A program made the translations under genes and the position numbers. From NCBI RefSeq assembly GCF_028657195.3, contig NZ_JANCPR020000023.1:83695-147694 (forward strand): 64,000 nt of DNA, in the 5' to 3' direction. Below the pieces are notes generated by a model. That model saw nothing but the letters and a program-made list of their open reading frames with translations, searched no databases and was not told the origin of the DNA. This document shows, piece by piece, positions 52,501 to 61,110 of this stretch; the first letter of the stretch is position 1; each line of letters starts with the position of its first letter. This stretch comes from Streptomyces iconiensis. Lineage in GTDB: Bacteria > Actinomycetota > Actinomycetes > Streptomycetales > Streptomycetaceae.

Positions 52501-53354
52501 AGTATCGGAACGTCCAGCGAGGTGAGCGCGCCCGCGTCCCACGACTCGTCGTCACCGCCCGCCGACGCCTCGGCCGGCTTGGTGCCGCCGGCGGCGAGCA
52601 CGGTGGTGACGATCGCGTCAGCGGCGCGCAGCTCCTCGATCAGTTCGGGCTCGGGAGTGCGCAGCGAGGCGACGTACAGCGGCAGTACACGGCCGCCCCC
52701 CTGCTCGATGCTGTCGCACAGGGTGCGTACGAAGGAGGTGTTGCCGCTCATGTGGTGAGCGCGGTAGTAGAGCACCGCGATCATCGGGGTGTCCGCCTGG
52801 GTACCGGGGATGACCGTACGGTCCAGCCGCCCCCAGGACGGCGCCGGCTCCGGCGGCTCGAATCCGTACCCGGTGAGCAGCACCGTGTCGGACAGGAAGC
52901 GGGCCAGCTGCTCCAGGTTGGCGGGCCCGCCGTGCGCGAGATACGCGTGCGCCTCGGCCGCGATACCGACCGGAACGGTGGAGGAGGCCATGAGCTGCGC
53001 GTCCGGCGCCTGTTCACCGGTGAGGACGACGACGGGGCGGTCTGCAGCGAGCAGGGTGTCCAGCCCCTCTTCCCAGGCGCGTACGCCACCCAGAAGACGT
53101 ACGACGACGAGGCCCGTGCCCTCCAGCAGCGCCGGCAGCTCATCGAGGTCGAGCCGCGAGGGGTTCGCGTAGCGGTAGCGGACGGGGCCCTCGGCCGCGC
53201 GGGCGCTCAGCAGGTCCGTGTCGGAGGTCGACAGGAGCAGGATCTCGCTGGGGGCGGCGGAGCCGGGGTTACCGGGTTCGCCGGGATCGCCGGGGTCACC
53301 AGGACCGCCGGGCTCACCGGGGAGGGGCGCGTGTGCCTCGGAAGAATGCGGCAT
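49578..53354 (-). CDS. cobN: Cobaltochelatase subunit CobN
   Basis: The 1258-residue protein is the large subunit of the aerobic ATP-dependent cobaltochelatase, which inserts cobalt into hydrogenobyrinic a,c-diamide. Long Mg-chelatase H-type segments are seen, including LALVLSAYPTKHSRIGNAVG, GADAMIHLGKHGNLEWLPGK, RDAFPHTIGLLDDAVR and, near the C-terminus, MRRHGYKGAFELAATVDYLFGYDA. Length fits the family. CobS and CobT are not in the window. It lies behind a cobalamin riboswitch, so it should be shut down when B12 is plentiful, and it diverges from cobG. Confidence 0.95.
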   Translation of the reverse strand: MPHSSEAHAPLPGEPGGPGDPGDPGEPGNPGSAAPSEILLLSTSDTDLLSARAAEGPVRYRYANPSRLDLDELPALLEGTGLVVVRLLGGVRAWEEGLDTLLAADRPVVVLTGEQAPDAQLMASSTVPVGIAAEAHAYLAHGGPANLEQLARFLSDTVLLTGYGFEPPEPAPSWGRLDRTVIPGTQADTPMIAVLYYRAHHMSGNTSFVRTLCDSIEQGGGRVLPLYVASLRTPEPELIEELRAADAIVTTVLAAGGTKPAEASAGGDDESWDAGALTSLDVPILQALCLTGSRTDWEKNDEGVSPLDAASQIAVPEFDGRLITVPFSFKEIDEDGLPAYVADPERAARVAGIAVRHARLSRIPAADKRLALVLSAYPTKHSRIGNAVGLDTPASAIALLRRLRAEGYDFGPEEDIPGLVSGDGDELIRALIEAGGHDQDWLTEEQLARNPVRIPAADYRRWFATLPAELREAVERHWGPPPGEMFVDRSRNPEGDIVLAALRRGNLLILIQPPRGFGENPIAIYHDPDLPPSHHYLAAYRWISASQHGGASRTESGGSGFGADAMIHLGKHGNLEWLPGKNAGLSAACAPDAALGDLPLIYPFLVNDPGEGTQAKRRVHATLIDHLVPPMDRADSYGDIARLEQLLDEYAQISSMDPAKLPAIRAQIWTLIQAAKLDHDLGLEQRPDDDGFDDFLLHVDGWLCEIKDAQIRDGLHVLGNAPAGAARVNLVLAILRARQIWGGTTSLPGLREALGLDESAATRTTADQAEAAARALVQAMDDADWDPAAVARVAGSVTESTPGADREQVAAILDFAAREVVPRLAATTAETDHTVHALNGGFVPAGPSGSPLRGLVNVLPTGRNFYSVDPKAVPSRLAWETGQALADSLLERYRTDPAHNGAWPSSVGLSLWGTSAMRTAGDDVAEALALLGVRPVWDDASRRVTGLEPIPLEELGRPRVDVTLRISGFFRDAFPHTIGLLDDAVRMVAALDEPAESNHVRAHAQADIAEHGDERRATTRIFGSRPGTYGAGLLQLIDSRDWRTDADLAEVYTVWGGYAYGRELEGRPAREEMETAYKRIAVAAKNTDTREHDIADSDDYFQYHGGMVATVRALRGTAPEAYIGDSTRPETVRTRTLVEETSRVFRARVVNPKWIEAMRRHGYKGAFELAATVDYLFGYDATTNVIADWMYDKLAETYVLDPENRAFLQEANPWALHGITERLLEAESRNMWAKPDPAVLDALRASLLETEGELEGEG

Positions 53355-53429
53355 GCGTCGTCTGGCCTTCCTCGGGGTGTCCTCGCCCCGGGTGGTGTCG
53401 TCTCCCCCGCCCCGGCCGGGCCGGGAGCT

Positions 53430-53570
53430 GGGAAAAGGGAGTTCCTGGCTCGCCCGGCCCTGGGACCGGGTTCACAGTGGCGGGACCGCGCCGGATTCAC
53501 ACCGGGCTTCCTCCCCTGTCGCCGTCTTTGGCGACGCCGGGTCGGACGACCCGTGCCTAGGCATAGTACG
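53430..53570 (-). promoter_or_regulatory. Cobalamin riboswitch upstream of cobN
   Basis: On the minus strand the order of conserved boxes is right for an adenosylcobalamin aptamer: GGTGTGAATCCGGC (around 53490-53504), CGCGGTCCCGCCACTGTGAA (53471-53490) and the B12 box GAGCCAGGAAC (around 53441-53451). A 5' closing stem lies towards 53570. It sits in the cobN leader, about 75-100 bases before the start. Confidence 0.92.
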
Positions 53571-53760
53571 GGTGGGGACGGTACGGGTGGGGCTCTGGGC
53601 TGCGGGGCCACGCATGAGGGTCGGGGCAAGGGCGGCGTACCCGGGGCGCGGCACGCCTGCTGCGCGGGGCAGGGCACACCTGGTGCGCGAGGTACGGATG
53701 AGTGCGGGGCCCGAAAGGTGGCACCTGGCGCCTTGAAGGGCGGTCGGTATGCTCGCCGCC

Positions 53761-55497
53761 ATGTCCACCGCTCCCGCCTCCGCCACGCCGTCGCGCCCTG
53801 GAGCGACCCCCGTACGGGACCGGGACGACGCCTGCCCCGGAACGTTGCGGTTGCACATCGCTGATGACGGTGCCCTCGCACGCGTACGTGTTCCCGGCGG
53901 CGTGCTCGGTATCGGCCAGGCCGAGGCGCTCGCCGATGTGGCCGCACGGCTCGGTGACGGCGACCTCCACCTCACCTCGCGCGGCAACGTTCAGATCCGC
54001 GGCCTCGCCCCAGGCGACGCCCCGGAACTGGCCCGGCTGCTCGACGCCGCTGGACTGCTGCCCTCGTTCCCGCACGAGCGGGTGAGGAACATCGTGGCCT
54101 CGCCGCTGGCTGGGCTCGACGGACTGGGTCACGGCGAGGTGCTGACGTGGCTGCACGCGCTGGACGGGATGCTGTGCGCAAGCGAAGCGATGACCGCGCT
54201 TTCGGGCCGCTTCCTGTTCGCGCTCGACGACGGCCGCGGGGACATGGCGCCGCTGGGCGCCGATGTGACACTGCGCGCCCTGCCCGGCGGCCGGGCGCTG
54301 CTGCGGTTCGGTACGCACCCCGAAGCGGTGCCCGTCCCCGCACCCGACGCGCCCCGCGCCGCTCTCCTCGCCGCCGAGGTGTTCCTCACGGCCGCGCACG
54401 GGAACGGTGCCTGGCGCGTAGGTGAACTCCCGGGCGGGGCAGGCGAGTTGGCCCGTATCACGCGCGAAGTGGCCCACCGCCTGGGGGCGTCCGTGCACCG
54501 GGGTGTTCCCGGGGGCCCGGGCGCCGGCGGGGGCCTGGACGCCGCCAACGATCCGGGCGCCGGCGAGCACCCCAACGCCGTCAACGTCCCGGGTGCCGCG
54601 AACCTCCCGGGTGCCGCGAACGCGCCGGATGCCGTCAACGTCCCGGGTGCCGCGAACGTCCCGGGTGCCGCCAACATTCCGGGTGCCGCGGACGCCCCCG
54701 CCGGCCCGGCCCCCGTGGCCGGGACGGAGCCGCCCACGCGACCAGGCCCTCCCGTGCCCGGTGTCATCGACGCCCCGGAGGGGGAGGGCGAGGCGGCCCT
54801 CAGCGTCGTAGCGCCTCTCGGGCGGCTCACGGCTGTGCAGTGGAGAGGGCTCGTCGACGCCTGTCGCGAGGGCACGGGTGAGCTGCGGCTCACTCCCTGG
54901 CGCGGCGTTCTCGTGCCGGGGCTCGCACAGGAGGCCGCACGGCAGCGCCTGTCCGCACTGGACGCGCTCGGCCTCGTCACGAACCCGGGCTCGCCCTGGC
55001 TGGGCGTGACCGCGTGCACGGGGCGGCCCGGCTGCGCCAAGTCCCTCGCCGACGTACGGGCCGAGGCGGCGGGCGCCGTCGCGGCGTCCGGCAACGCGGA
55101 CGTACCGCACGGTGGGGATGTTCCGCACGACGCGGACGTTCCGCAGGTTGCGGATGTTCCGCATGACGGGGCCGCCCCGCTCCCCGTCCACTGGTCCGGC
55201 TGCGAACGCCGGTGCGGGCACCCGAAGGGGGAGTGGGTCGATGTCGTCGCGCGACCCGACCGCGAGGGTGCCGGTTTCGCTGTGTCCCGAGTAGGCGCCA
55301 ACGGCAGCCGCGACGCTCCCGTGACAGTGATGCCGCCCGCGACGGTGGCCCCTTCCGGGACGGTGCGCCCTCCCGCGAAGACGGACCTTTCCGCGAAGGC
55401 GGACCTCCACGCGAAGGCGGACCTCCAAGCGACGGCGGAGGGCGGGAGGACGCCTGCCGAAGCGCTCGCCGTCCTCCGCCGCCCCCGCATCCCGTAG
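53761..55497 (+). CDS. cobG: Precorrin-3B synthase-like protein CobG, with repeats
   Basis: CobG oxidises precorrin-3A to precorrin-3B in the aerobic B12 route. The protein belongs to the nitrite/sulfite-reductase family: LHLTSRGNVQIRGL is the ferredoxin-like half-domain motif, and the Cys of the iron-sulfur cluster lie in TACTGRPGCAKS and WSGCERRCGHPKG. A six-residue repeat (NVPGAA) fills the middle, and further Asp/Val/Pro and Ala/Asp repeats lie near the C-terminus. ATG 53761 is the likely start; ATG 53749 is also in frame. Confidence 0.9.
   Translation: MSTAPASATPSRPGATPVRDRDDACPGTLRLHIADDGALARVRVPGGVLGIGQAEALADVAARLGDGDLHLTSRGNVQIRGLAPGDAPELARLLDAAGLLPSFPHERVRNIVASPLAGLDGLGHGEVLTWLHALDGMLCASEAMTALSGRFLFALDDGRGDMAPLGADVTLRALPGGRALLRFGTHPEAVPVPAPDAPRAALLAAEVFLTAAHGNGAWRVGELPGGAGELARITREVAHRLGASVHRGVPGGPGAGGGLDAANDPGAGEHPNAVNVPGAANLPGAANAPDAVNVPGAANVPGAANIPGAADAPAGPAPVAGTEPPTRPGPPVPGVIDAPEGEGEAALSVVAPLGRLTAVQWRGLVDACREGTGELRLTPWRGVLVPGLAQEAARQRLSALDALGLVTNPGSPWLGVTACTGRPGCAKSLADVRAEAAGAVAASGNADVPHGGDVPHDADVPQVADVPHDGAAPLPVHWSGCERRCGHPKGEWVDVVARPDREGAGFAVSRVGANGSRDAPVTVMPPATVAPSGTVRPPAKTDLSAKADLHAKADLQATAEGGRTPAEALAVLRRPRIP
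54583..54690. repeat. 18-bp in-frame tandem repeat within cobG
   Basis: Six copies of AACGTCCCGGGTGCCGCG-like units encode N(V/L/A/I)P(G/D)A(A/V). It falls in the linker between the two homologous halves of CobG, so it probably does not harm the fold. Copy number may vary between strains. Confidence 0.85.
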
Positions 55498-55560
55498 CCG
55501 CCCCCCCCCGCCCATGGCCGCAGGACGAGCCACCGACGCGCCCACGGCCGAATCCAGCAG

Positions 55561-55619
55561 CCGCCCAGCCGCCCAGCCGCCCAGCCGCCCAGCCGCCCAG
55601 CCGCCCAGCCGCCCAGCGG
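55561..55619. repeat. CCGCCCAG 8-bp tandem repeat before cobH
   Basis: About seven copies of an 8-base unit lie in the cobG-cobH gap. As 8 is not a multiple of three, a change in copy number would shift any reading frame through it, which argues that cobH starts downstream at 55664 and not at the ATG 55514. Confidence 0.8.
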
Positions 55620-55663
55620 CCCAACCGCCGCCCAGCCGACGGAACGAAGAAAGCGAAAGCACC

Positions 55664-56290
55664 GTGTTGCAGTACGAGAAGGACGGACCGGCGATCTACC
55701 GCCAGTCGTTCGCCACCATCAGGGCCGAGGCGGACCTCGCGGGGCTGCCCGCCGACGTGAGCCAGGTCGCGGTACGCATGATTCACGCGTGCGGCATGGT
55801 GGACCTGGTGCGCGACCTCGGCTACACGCCGGGTGTCGTCGCGCGGGCCCGCGAGGCGATGCGCGCCGGGGCACCGCTCCTGTGCGACGCCGCGATGGTG
55901 GCCAGCGGCGTCACCCGCAAGCGGCTGCCCGCCGGCAACGAAGTGATCTGCACGCTTTCGGACCCCGGGGTACCGGAGTTGGCCGCACGGATGGGGACCA
56001 CCCGTAGCGCCGCGGCGCTGGAACTGTGGCGCGACCGTATGGAGGGCGCCGTCGTGGCCGTCGGCAACGCGCCCACCGCGCTCTTCCGGCTGCTGGAGAT
56101 GCTCGACGAGGGGGCCCCGCGCCCCGCTGCCGTCATCGGTGTGCCGGTCGGTTTCGTGGGCGCCGCCGAGTCCAAGGACGCGCTCGCCGCGCATGCTTCG
56201 GGTCTGGAACACCTGGTCGTACGGGGCCGGCGCGGCGGTAGCGCCATGGCGGCTGCGGCGCTCAACGCGATCGCGAGCGAGGAGGAGTGA
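55664..56290 (+). CDS. cobH: Precorrin-8X methylmutase
   Basis: The 208-residue enzyme moves the C11 methyl group to C12 to give hydrogenobyrinic acid. The catalytic His is His41 in VAVRMIHACGMVD, followed by ALRAGAPLLCDAAMVASGVT-type and GNAPTALFRLLEML signatures and VIGVPVGFVGAAESK. The GTG at 55664 gives the family's usual length; the in-frame extension upstream is a simple repeat. Its stop overlaps the start of the CobIJ gene. Confidence 0.93.
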   Translation: MLQYEKDGPAIYRQSFATIRAEADLAGLPADVSQVAVRMIHACGMVDLVRDLGYTPGVVARAREAMRAGAPLLCDAAMVASGVTRKRLPAGNEVICTLSDPGVPELAARMGTTRSAAALELWRDRMEGAVVAVGNAPTALFRLLEMLDEGAPRPAAVIGVPVGFVGAAESKDALAAHASGLEHLVVRGRRGGSAMAAAALNAIASEEE

Positions 56291-58035
56291 GCGCGCACGA
56301 GGCGCCCCGCGAGGCCGGGGCCCACAGGCCCGACGCCCAACGGCCGGGCATCGGCCGCCTGTACGGCGTGGGGCTCGGCCCCGGAGACCCGTCGCTGATG
56401 ACCGTACGGGCCGTCGAGGCCATCGGCGAGGCCGACGTGATCGCGTACCACAGCGCACGGCACGGCCGGTCCATAGCACGGTCCATCGCGGCGAGGTACC
56501 TGCGTGCCGACCATGTGGAAGAGGCACTGGTCTACCCCGTCACCACGGAGAGCACCGACCACCCGGGCGGATACCGGGGTGCGATGGAGGAGTTCTACGC
56601 CGAGGCGTCGGAACGCCTGGCCGCGCACCTGGAGGCGGGGCGCACGGTCGCCGTGCTCGCCGAGGGCGACCCGCTCTTCTACGGCTCGTACCAGCACATG
56701 CACAAGCGGCTCGCGCACCGTTACCCGACCGAGGTGATCCCGGGCGTCACCTCCGTCAGCGCGGCTGCCGCCCGCCTCGGTACGCCGTTGGCCGAGGCCG
56801 ACGAGGTCCTGACGATCCTGCCCGGCACCCTGCCCGAGGAAGAACTGACCGCGCGCCTGGCGGCGACCGATGCCGCCGTGGTGATGAAGCTCGGGCGTAC
56901 GTTCCCCAAGGTGCGCCGCGCGTTTGAGCGCGCGGGCCGCCTGGAGGAGGCCCGTTACGTGGAACGGGCCACGATGGAGGGCGAGCGTACCGGCGAACTC
57001 GCGGGCGCCGACGCGGAGTCGGTGCCGTACTTCTCGGTCGCGGTACTGCCGAGCCGCGTCGCGCCGCTGACCGCGCCACGTGCGGAACCCGACCGGGGGC
57101 CCGTCCCTGGGCCCGACCGGGAGCCCACCTCGGGGCCCGACCGGGAGCCCATCTCGGGGCCCGAGCGGGAATCCGCCCCGGGGCCCGAGCGGGAATCCGC
57201 CCCGGGGTCTGCCCAAGAGGCGGCGGAATCCAGCGCATCGGTGACGGCAGGCGAGGTGCTGGTCGTCGGAACGGGCCCCGCAGGGCCGCTGTGGATGACG
57301 CCCGAGACGCGGGGCGCGCTCGCCGCGGCCGACGACCTCGTCGGCTACACCACTTATCTGAACCGGGTGCCCGAACGCCCGGGGCAGCGCCGGCACGGCA
57401 GCGACAACCGTGTCGAGTCCGAACGCGCCGAGTTCGCGCTCGACCTCGCGCGGCGCGGGCGCCGCGTGGCCGTCGTCTCCGGTGGTGACCCGGGCGTCTT
57501 CGCCATGGCGACCGCCGTACTGGAGGCGGCCTCGCTCAAGGAGTTCGCCGACGTACCCGTACGCGTGCTGCCCGGCGTGACGGCGGCCAACGCGGCGGCG
57601 GCGCGTGCGGGAGCGCCCCTCGGTCACGACTACGCCACCCTCTCCCTCTCCGACCGCCTCAAGCCGTGGGAGGTCATCGCGGAACGGCTCCACGCCGCCG
57701 CCTCGGCCGACCTCGTACTCGCGCTCTACAACCCCGGCTCACGCAGCCGCACCTGGCAGGTCGGCAAGGCCCGCGAACTCCTCCTCGAACACCGCGCGCC
57801 CGACACCCCCGTCGTCCTCGCCCGCGATGTCGGCGGCCCGGACGAACGCGTCCGTACGGTACGCCTCGCCGACCTCGACCCCGACGAGGTCGACATGCGG
57901 ACCCTCCTGATCGTCGGGTCCTCCCAGACACAGGCCGTACGCCGCACCGCCGGCGCCACCGCTGAGGGCGAGCCCACGATGACCGTCTGGACCCCCCGCC
58001 GCTATCCGGAAGCCCCCAGGTCCACGGGGGCTTGA
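56287..58035 (+). CDS. cobIJ: Fused precorrin-2 C20- and precorrin-3B C17-methyltransferase
   Basis: In this 582-residue fusion the first half (to about residue 260) is CobI-like: YGVGLGPGDPSLMTVRA and VLAEGDPLFYGSYQHMHKRL. The second half (from about residue 320) is CobJ-like: VVGTGPAGPLWMTPE, VVSGGDPGVFAMA and LYNPGSRSRTWQVGKA. Each is a tetrapyrrole methylase that uses SAM. Between them lies a repeat of GPDREP/GPERES units. CobIJ fusions are common in actinomycetes. GTG 56287 overlaps the cobH stop. Confidence 0.94.
   Translation: MSAHEAPREAGAHRPDAQRPGIGRLYGVGLGPGDPSLMTVRAVEAIGEADVIAYHSARHGRSIARSIAARYLRADHVEEALVYPVTTESTDHPGGYRGAMEEFYAEASERLAAHLEAGRTVAVLAEGDPLFYGSYQHMHKRLAHRYPTEVIPGVTSVSAAAARLGTPLAEADEVLTILPGTLPEEELTARLAATDAAVVMKLGRTFPKVRRAFERAGRLEEARYVERATMEGERTGELAGADAESVPYFSVAVLPSRVAPLTAPRAEPDRGPVPGPDREPTSGPDREPISGPERESAPGPERESAPGSAQEAAESSASVTAGEVLVVGTGPAGPLWMTPETRGALAAADDLVGYTTYLNRVPERPGQRRHGSDNRVESERAEFALDLARRGRRVAVVSGGDPGVFAMATAVLEAASLKEFADVPVRVLPGVTAANAAAARAGAPLGHDYATLSLSDRLKPWEVIAERLHAAASADLVLALYNPGSRSRTWQVGKARELLLEHRAPDTPVVLARDVGGPDERVRTVRLADLDPDEVDMRTLLIVGSSQTQAVRRTAGATAEGEPTMTVWTPRRYPEAPRSTGA
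57093..57210. repeat. 24-bp tandem repeat in the CobI-CobJ linker
   Basis: Four to five imperfect copies of GGGCCCGACCGGGAGCCC plus six variable bases encode GPDREPTS-like octapeptides. The array links two complete enzyme domains. Confidence 0.8.
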
Positions 58036-58278
58036 CCATATGGGGCTTCGCCCCTTTCCCCGTTGGCCTTGTCGGCCAGCGTCGGGGGGTCCCCCCAGAC
58101 TCCGTCCGGGGGGGGGAAACCCCCACACCTCTGGACTCCCCCGCCCGTATCGGGACCAGCCCTGAAGCCAGAGTCAGAGGGGCAAGTTCGAGCCCGCCCG
58201 GGTGGCTGGTGCATCCGCGCATCCGTGGCGGGGCCGGTACGACGTCGTTTCGACCGCAGGCACCGCGGAGGGGGAAAC

Positions 58279-58443
58279 GTGGGAGTGAAACTCAATGTCA
58301 CCGACAAGAAGCTGACCGAACTGGCTCGGGACCTCGATGACATGCAGGAGTTCCTGGAGAAGAAGATCAGTGAGCTCAACCGGATTTCCGAAGCGACTAC
58401 GATCAGGACGGCGGCCCTAGCGGAAAGATCGGAGCCGAGGTAT
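58279..58443 (+). pseudogene. N-terminal fragment of a WXG100-like protein
   Basis: A GTG behind GGGGAAAC opens a helical sequence (GVKLNVTDKKLTELARDL, then MQEFLEKKISELNRIS) that matches the first helix of Streptomyces WXG100/ESAT-6-like type VII substrates. The frame stays open but loses natural composition after about residue 50, where the WXG turn and second helix should be. The next gene starts in another frame at 58442. I read this as a truncated or frameshifted relic. Confidence 0.5.
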
Positions 58444-59119
58444 GCCTCACCCTGCGGCGCACGTCTTCAACAGCGGGCCTGTCATGCTGGTCCTGGAAGC
58501 GATGAGGAACTCCCAGTGCTCTGGGGGAACGAACGCTCAGGTGGACGCGCTCGCCCGTCTCTACCGCACCTTCAGGGCCGACGAGTCACGGCACATGAGT
58601 TCTCCCGAGTCCGTGTCCGCGCTCCTTGAGCTGATCGCTGAAGTTCTTGAGGAAGAGCCCGAATATCCTGTCCCGCACAGGTTTCACAAAGCTCTCCAGC
58701 AGGTGTCAGGCAGGCAGGACGGTCATGACTACCTGCGCACCGTCGCAGCCCTTCTCCTCCTGCAGGGGGAAACAGGCACCGTTCCCTTCGCTCGGCTTCC
58801 GATGGCCCCCTGGGAGGTCGACATCCACTTTCCCAGGGCCCGCAGTTTCGGGGCCTGTTGGATCGAGTCCGACGAAGTCGGGCTCTCTATGGGAATCACG
58901 GAAGCGATTCAGAAGGGTGTGACGGATTCCCATCCTGGTGGTTGCACGGAGGACCTCTCAGGGCTCACGGCCGAGCTACAGAGACTGACGACTCTCTTCG
59001 CTTCTCCTGAGCAGTTCAAGGCGAGTCTTGAGCCGCGCCTCGACTGGGCGACCCCAGGGCTCTTGAGGGATATTCTGCGGGCGGCGAATCTGCATCTCGA
59101 AAAGTGCCATCAGGGTTGA
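58442..59119 (+). CDS. Hypothetical protein next to the WXG100 fragment
   Basis: This 225-residue soluble, mostly helical protein is unknown to me. It begins MPHPAAHVFNSGPVMLVLEA and contains APWEVDIHFPRARSFGACWI and a C-terminal LDWATPGLLRDILRAANLHL. Base composition is visibly lower in GC than its neighbours, hinting at recent acquisition. Following a WXG100 relic, it could belong to a former secretion-linked effector or immunity locus, but that is only inferred from position. No ribosome site is clear; the start may be internal. Confidence 0.6.
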   Translation: MPHPAAHVFNSGPVMLVLEAMRNSQCSGGTNAQVDALARLYRTFRADESRHMSSPESVSALLELIAEVLEEEPEYPVPHRFHKALQQVSGRQDGHDYLRTVAALLLLQGETGTVPFARLPMAPWEVDIHFPRARSFGACWIESDEVGLSMGITEAIQKGVTDSHPGGCTEDLSGLTAELQRLTTLFASPEQFKASLEPRLDWATPGLLRDILRAANLHLEKCHQG

Positions 59120-59402
59120 CCGCTTTCGTGACGTGAAGATTTCGTCCTGAGATCGAAAACCAGGGTGAGAAGGGAAGTCGACCCACCTTCCCCATACGCA
59201 CCCAGTGGCTGGCTTGCCCGGCTCGCTGACCGTCTCTCAACACCCCAGGCCGACTACGGGAAGCCGGCCGGGCAGTGAGCGGTCCGGGCCACGGGCGGGA
59301 CGCGGGGGACTGTGGACCCGCAGGTGCGCGCCACCCCGGTCTCTGGCGGGGGTCAGACGGGACGGTGTCGGCCCGCCGCGTCACCCGTCCGGCTCGGCCG
59401 CG

Positions 59403-60929
59403 TCACCCGTCCGACTCGCCGGCGGTGCGGAGCGGTGTGCCGAACCACCGGTGGAGGGCCGTGCGTAGGGCGTCGGTGTCCGCCGCATTGTGGCCGGTCC
59501 ATGCGAGGTGGCAGTCGGGGCGGAGGAGGAGGCCGGTGGCGTTTGTGTCTGCTGTCTTGGCGTTGATGATGTCCACGCGGTCGCGCCAAGGGGCCGCGGT
59601 TTCCGCGAAGTCGCCGCTCAGGTCCAGGAGCAGGGGGCGGGCCGTGGTCGTCAGCTCGGCCAGGCGGTGGGTGCCGGCGCCGGCGCCGGTGCCGGTGTCG
59701 GTGTCGGTGTCGGTGTGGAGCGTGAGGTCGGGGGCGAAGTCCTCGGTGGTTCCGGCGAGCAGGTGGGCGATGCGTTCGGTGCCTCCGGGGGAGGCGAGCA
59801 GCTCGGCGAAGACGGTACGCAGGGCGCTGACTTCCGGCCCGGGGCGCATCAGCGCCGACTGGGACAGGGTCGAGGCCACGACGCGTTCTGCGACGGGGCG
59901 ACGTTCCTCGTCATAGGTGTCCAGGAGGCCCTCGGGTGCCCAACCGCGCACCGTGGCGGCCAATTTCCAGCCGAGGTTGACCGCGTCCTGCAGGCCGAGG
60001 TTGAGGCCGGGGCCGCCGATCGCCGAGTGGACGTGGGCGGCGTCGCCCAGCAGCAGTATCCGCCGGTCACGGTAGCGCTCGGCGAGCCGGGTGTTGCCGC
60101 CGACGAGCCGCCGCAGCAGGTGCGGTCCTTCGCCCTCCGGCGGCTCCACCGGGACGGGTACGCCCAGCACGCGTTCGGCGCTCGCCAGCATCTCCTCGAA
60201 GGTCATCGGCGCGGTGTGCTCGTCAGGGGCGCCGGTCTCGGTGGTGGTCAGTACAGGTTGGCGGCCGGGCAGCAGCGCCCACACGATCGTGCCGCGCTCC
60301 GTGCGCTGGTACAGCAGGGGCGGCAGGCTCCCGTAACCGGGTACGCGCAGCTCGCGGTCAGGGCCCAAGTGCTCTTCCGCGACGCACACGTTCGCCGACC
60401 GGGTGATGAAGTCGTCGTTGGTGACGCCGGGGAAGCCGATGCCGGACAGCCGCCGCACCATGCTGCGCCCTCCGTCGGCGCCGACCACGTAACGGGCAGT
60501 GAGGGTCTCGCCGCCCGCCAGGGTGACCCGGACGAGGTCGTCGTCCTGGTGCAGATCGGTCACTTCCTGCCCCACACGAAGGTCGACGCCCAGCTCAGCG
60601 GCGCGGGCGGCGAGGACCTTCTCGATCTGTTCCTGCGGTGCCGGGAGAACGCTCACCGGGTTGTCCTTGAGGGCGGCCAGCTCCAGCGTGAACGCGCCGA
60701 ACATGTAACGCGGCGCGGGCAGGGGCGGTTCGCCGGAGCCGCTGATGCGCGCGTGGAGGCCGCGCCGGTCGAGCATGCGCACCACCTGACCGACCAGACC
60801 GTTCGCACGGGGCTCGGTCTTCGGGCCGGTGAGACGCTCCAGCACGACCGGACGCACTCCGGCCAGCGCCAGTTCGCAGGCGAGCATCAGTCCGTTCGGA
60901 CCGCCACCGACGATGATCACGTCAGACAT
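59403..60929 (-). CDS. FAD-dependent aromatic hydroxylase
   Basis: The 508-residue class A flavoprotein monooxygenase resembles PheA/TfdB and polyketide hydroxylases. It carries DVIIVGGGPNGLMLACELAL for FAD, the YVVGADGGRSMVRRL motif and RILLLGDAAHVHSAIGGPGL, followed by a C-terminal thioredoxin-like domain. A Thr/Asp/Gly/Ala repeat lies before that domain. ATG 60929 has GAGG upstream. The TetR gene just upstream on the same strand probably regulates it. Role: hydroxylation of an aromatic compound, possibly for detoxification. Confidence 0.9.
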   Translation of the reverse strand: MSDVIIVGGGPNGLMLACELALAGVRPVVLERLTGPKTEPRANGLVGQVVRMLDRRGLHARISGSGEPPLPAPRYMFGAFTLELAALKDNPVSVLPAPQEQIEKVLAARAAELGVDLRVGQEVTDLHQDDDLVRVTLAGGETLTARYVVGADGGRSMVRRLSGIGFPGVTNDDFITRSANVCVAEEHLGPDRELRVPGYGSLPPLLYQRTERGTIVWALLPGRQPVLTTTETGAPDEHTAPMTFEEMLASAERVLGVPVPVEPPEGEGPHLLRRLVGGNTRLAERYRDRRILLLGDAAHVHSAIGGPGLNLGLQDAVNLGWKLAATVRGWAPEGLLDTYDEERRPVAERVVASTLSQSALMRPGPEVSALRTVFAELLASPGGTERIAHLLAGTTEDFAPDLTLHTDTDTDTGTGAGAGTHRLAELTTTARPLLLDLSGDFAETAAPWRDRVDIINAKTADTNATGLLLRPDCHLAWTGHNAADTDALRTALHRWFGTPLRTAGESDG

Positions 60930-61110
60930 AAGAAACCTCACATATGGGATGTAAGAGGGCAGGGGGTACCCAGGGAGTCACCCAGGAGTCGCCCAGGGGG
61001 CAGCGCGGTTGCGGATGGCGCGCGGGGTGTGCCGCGTGGAGAGCTACGGGCGGAGTTGCGGGGGGTGTTACGAGGGGGCGTTACGGAGTGGGGGGTTACG
61101 GGGCGGAGGG

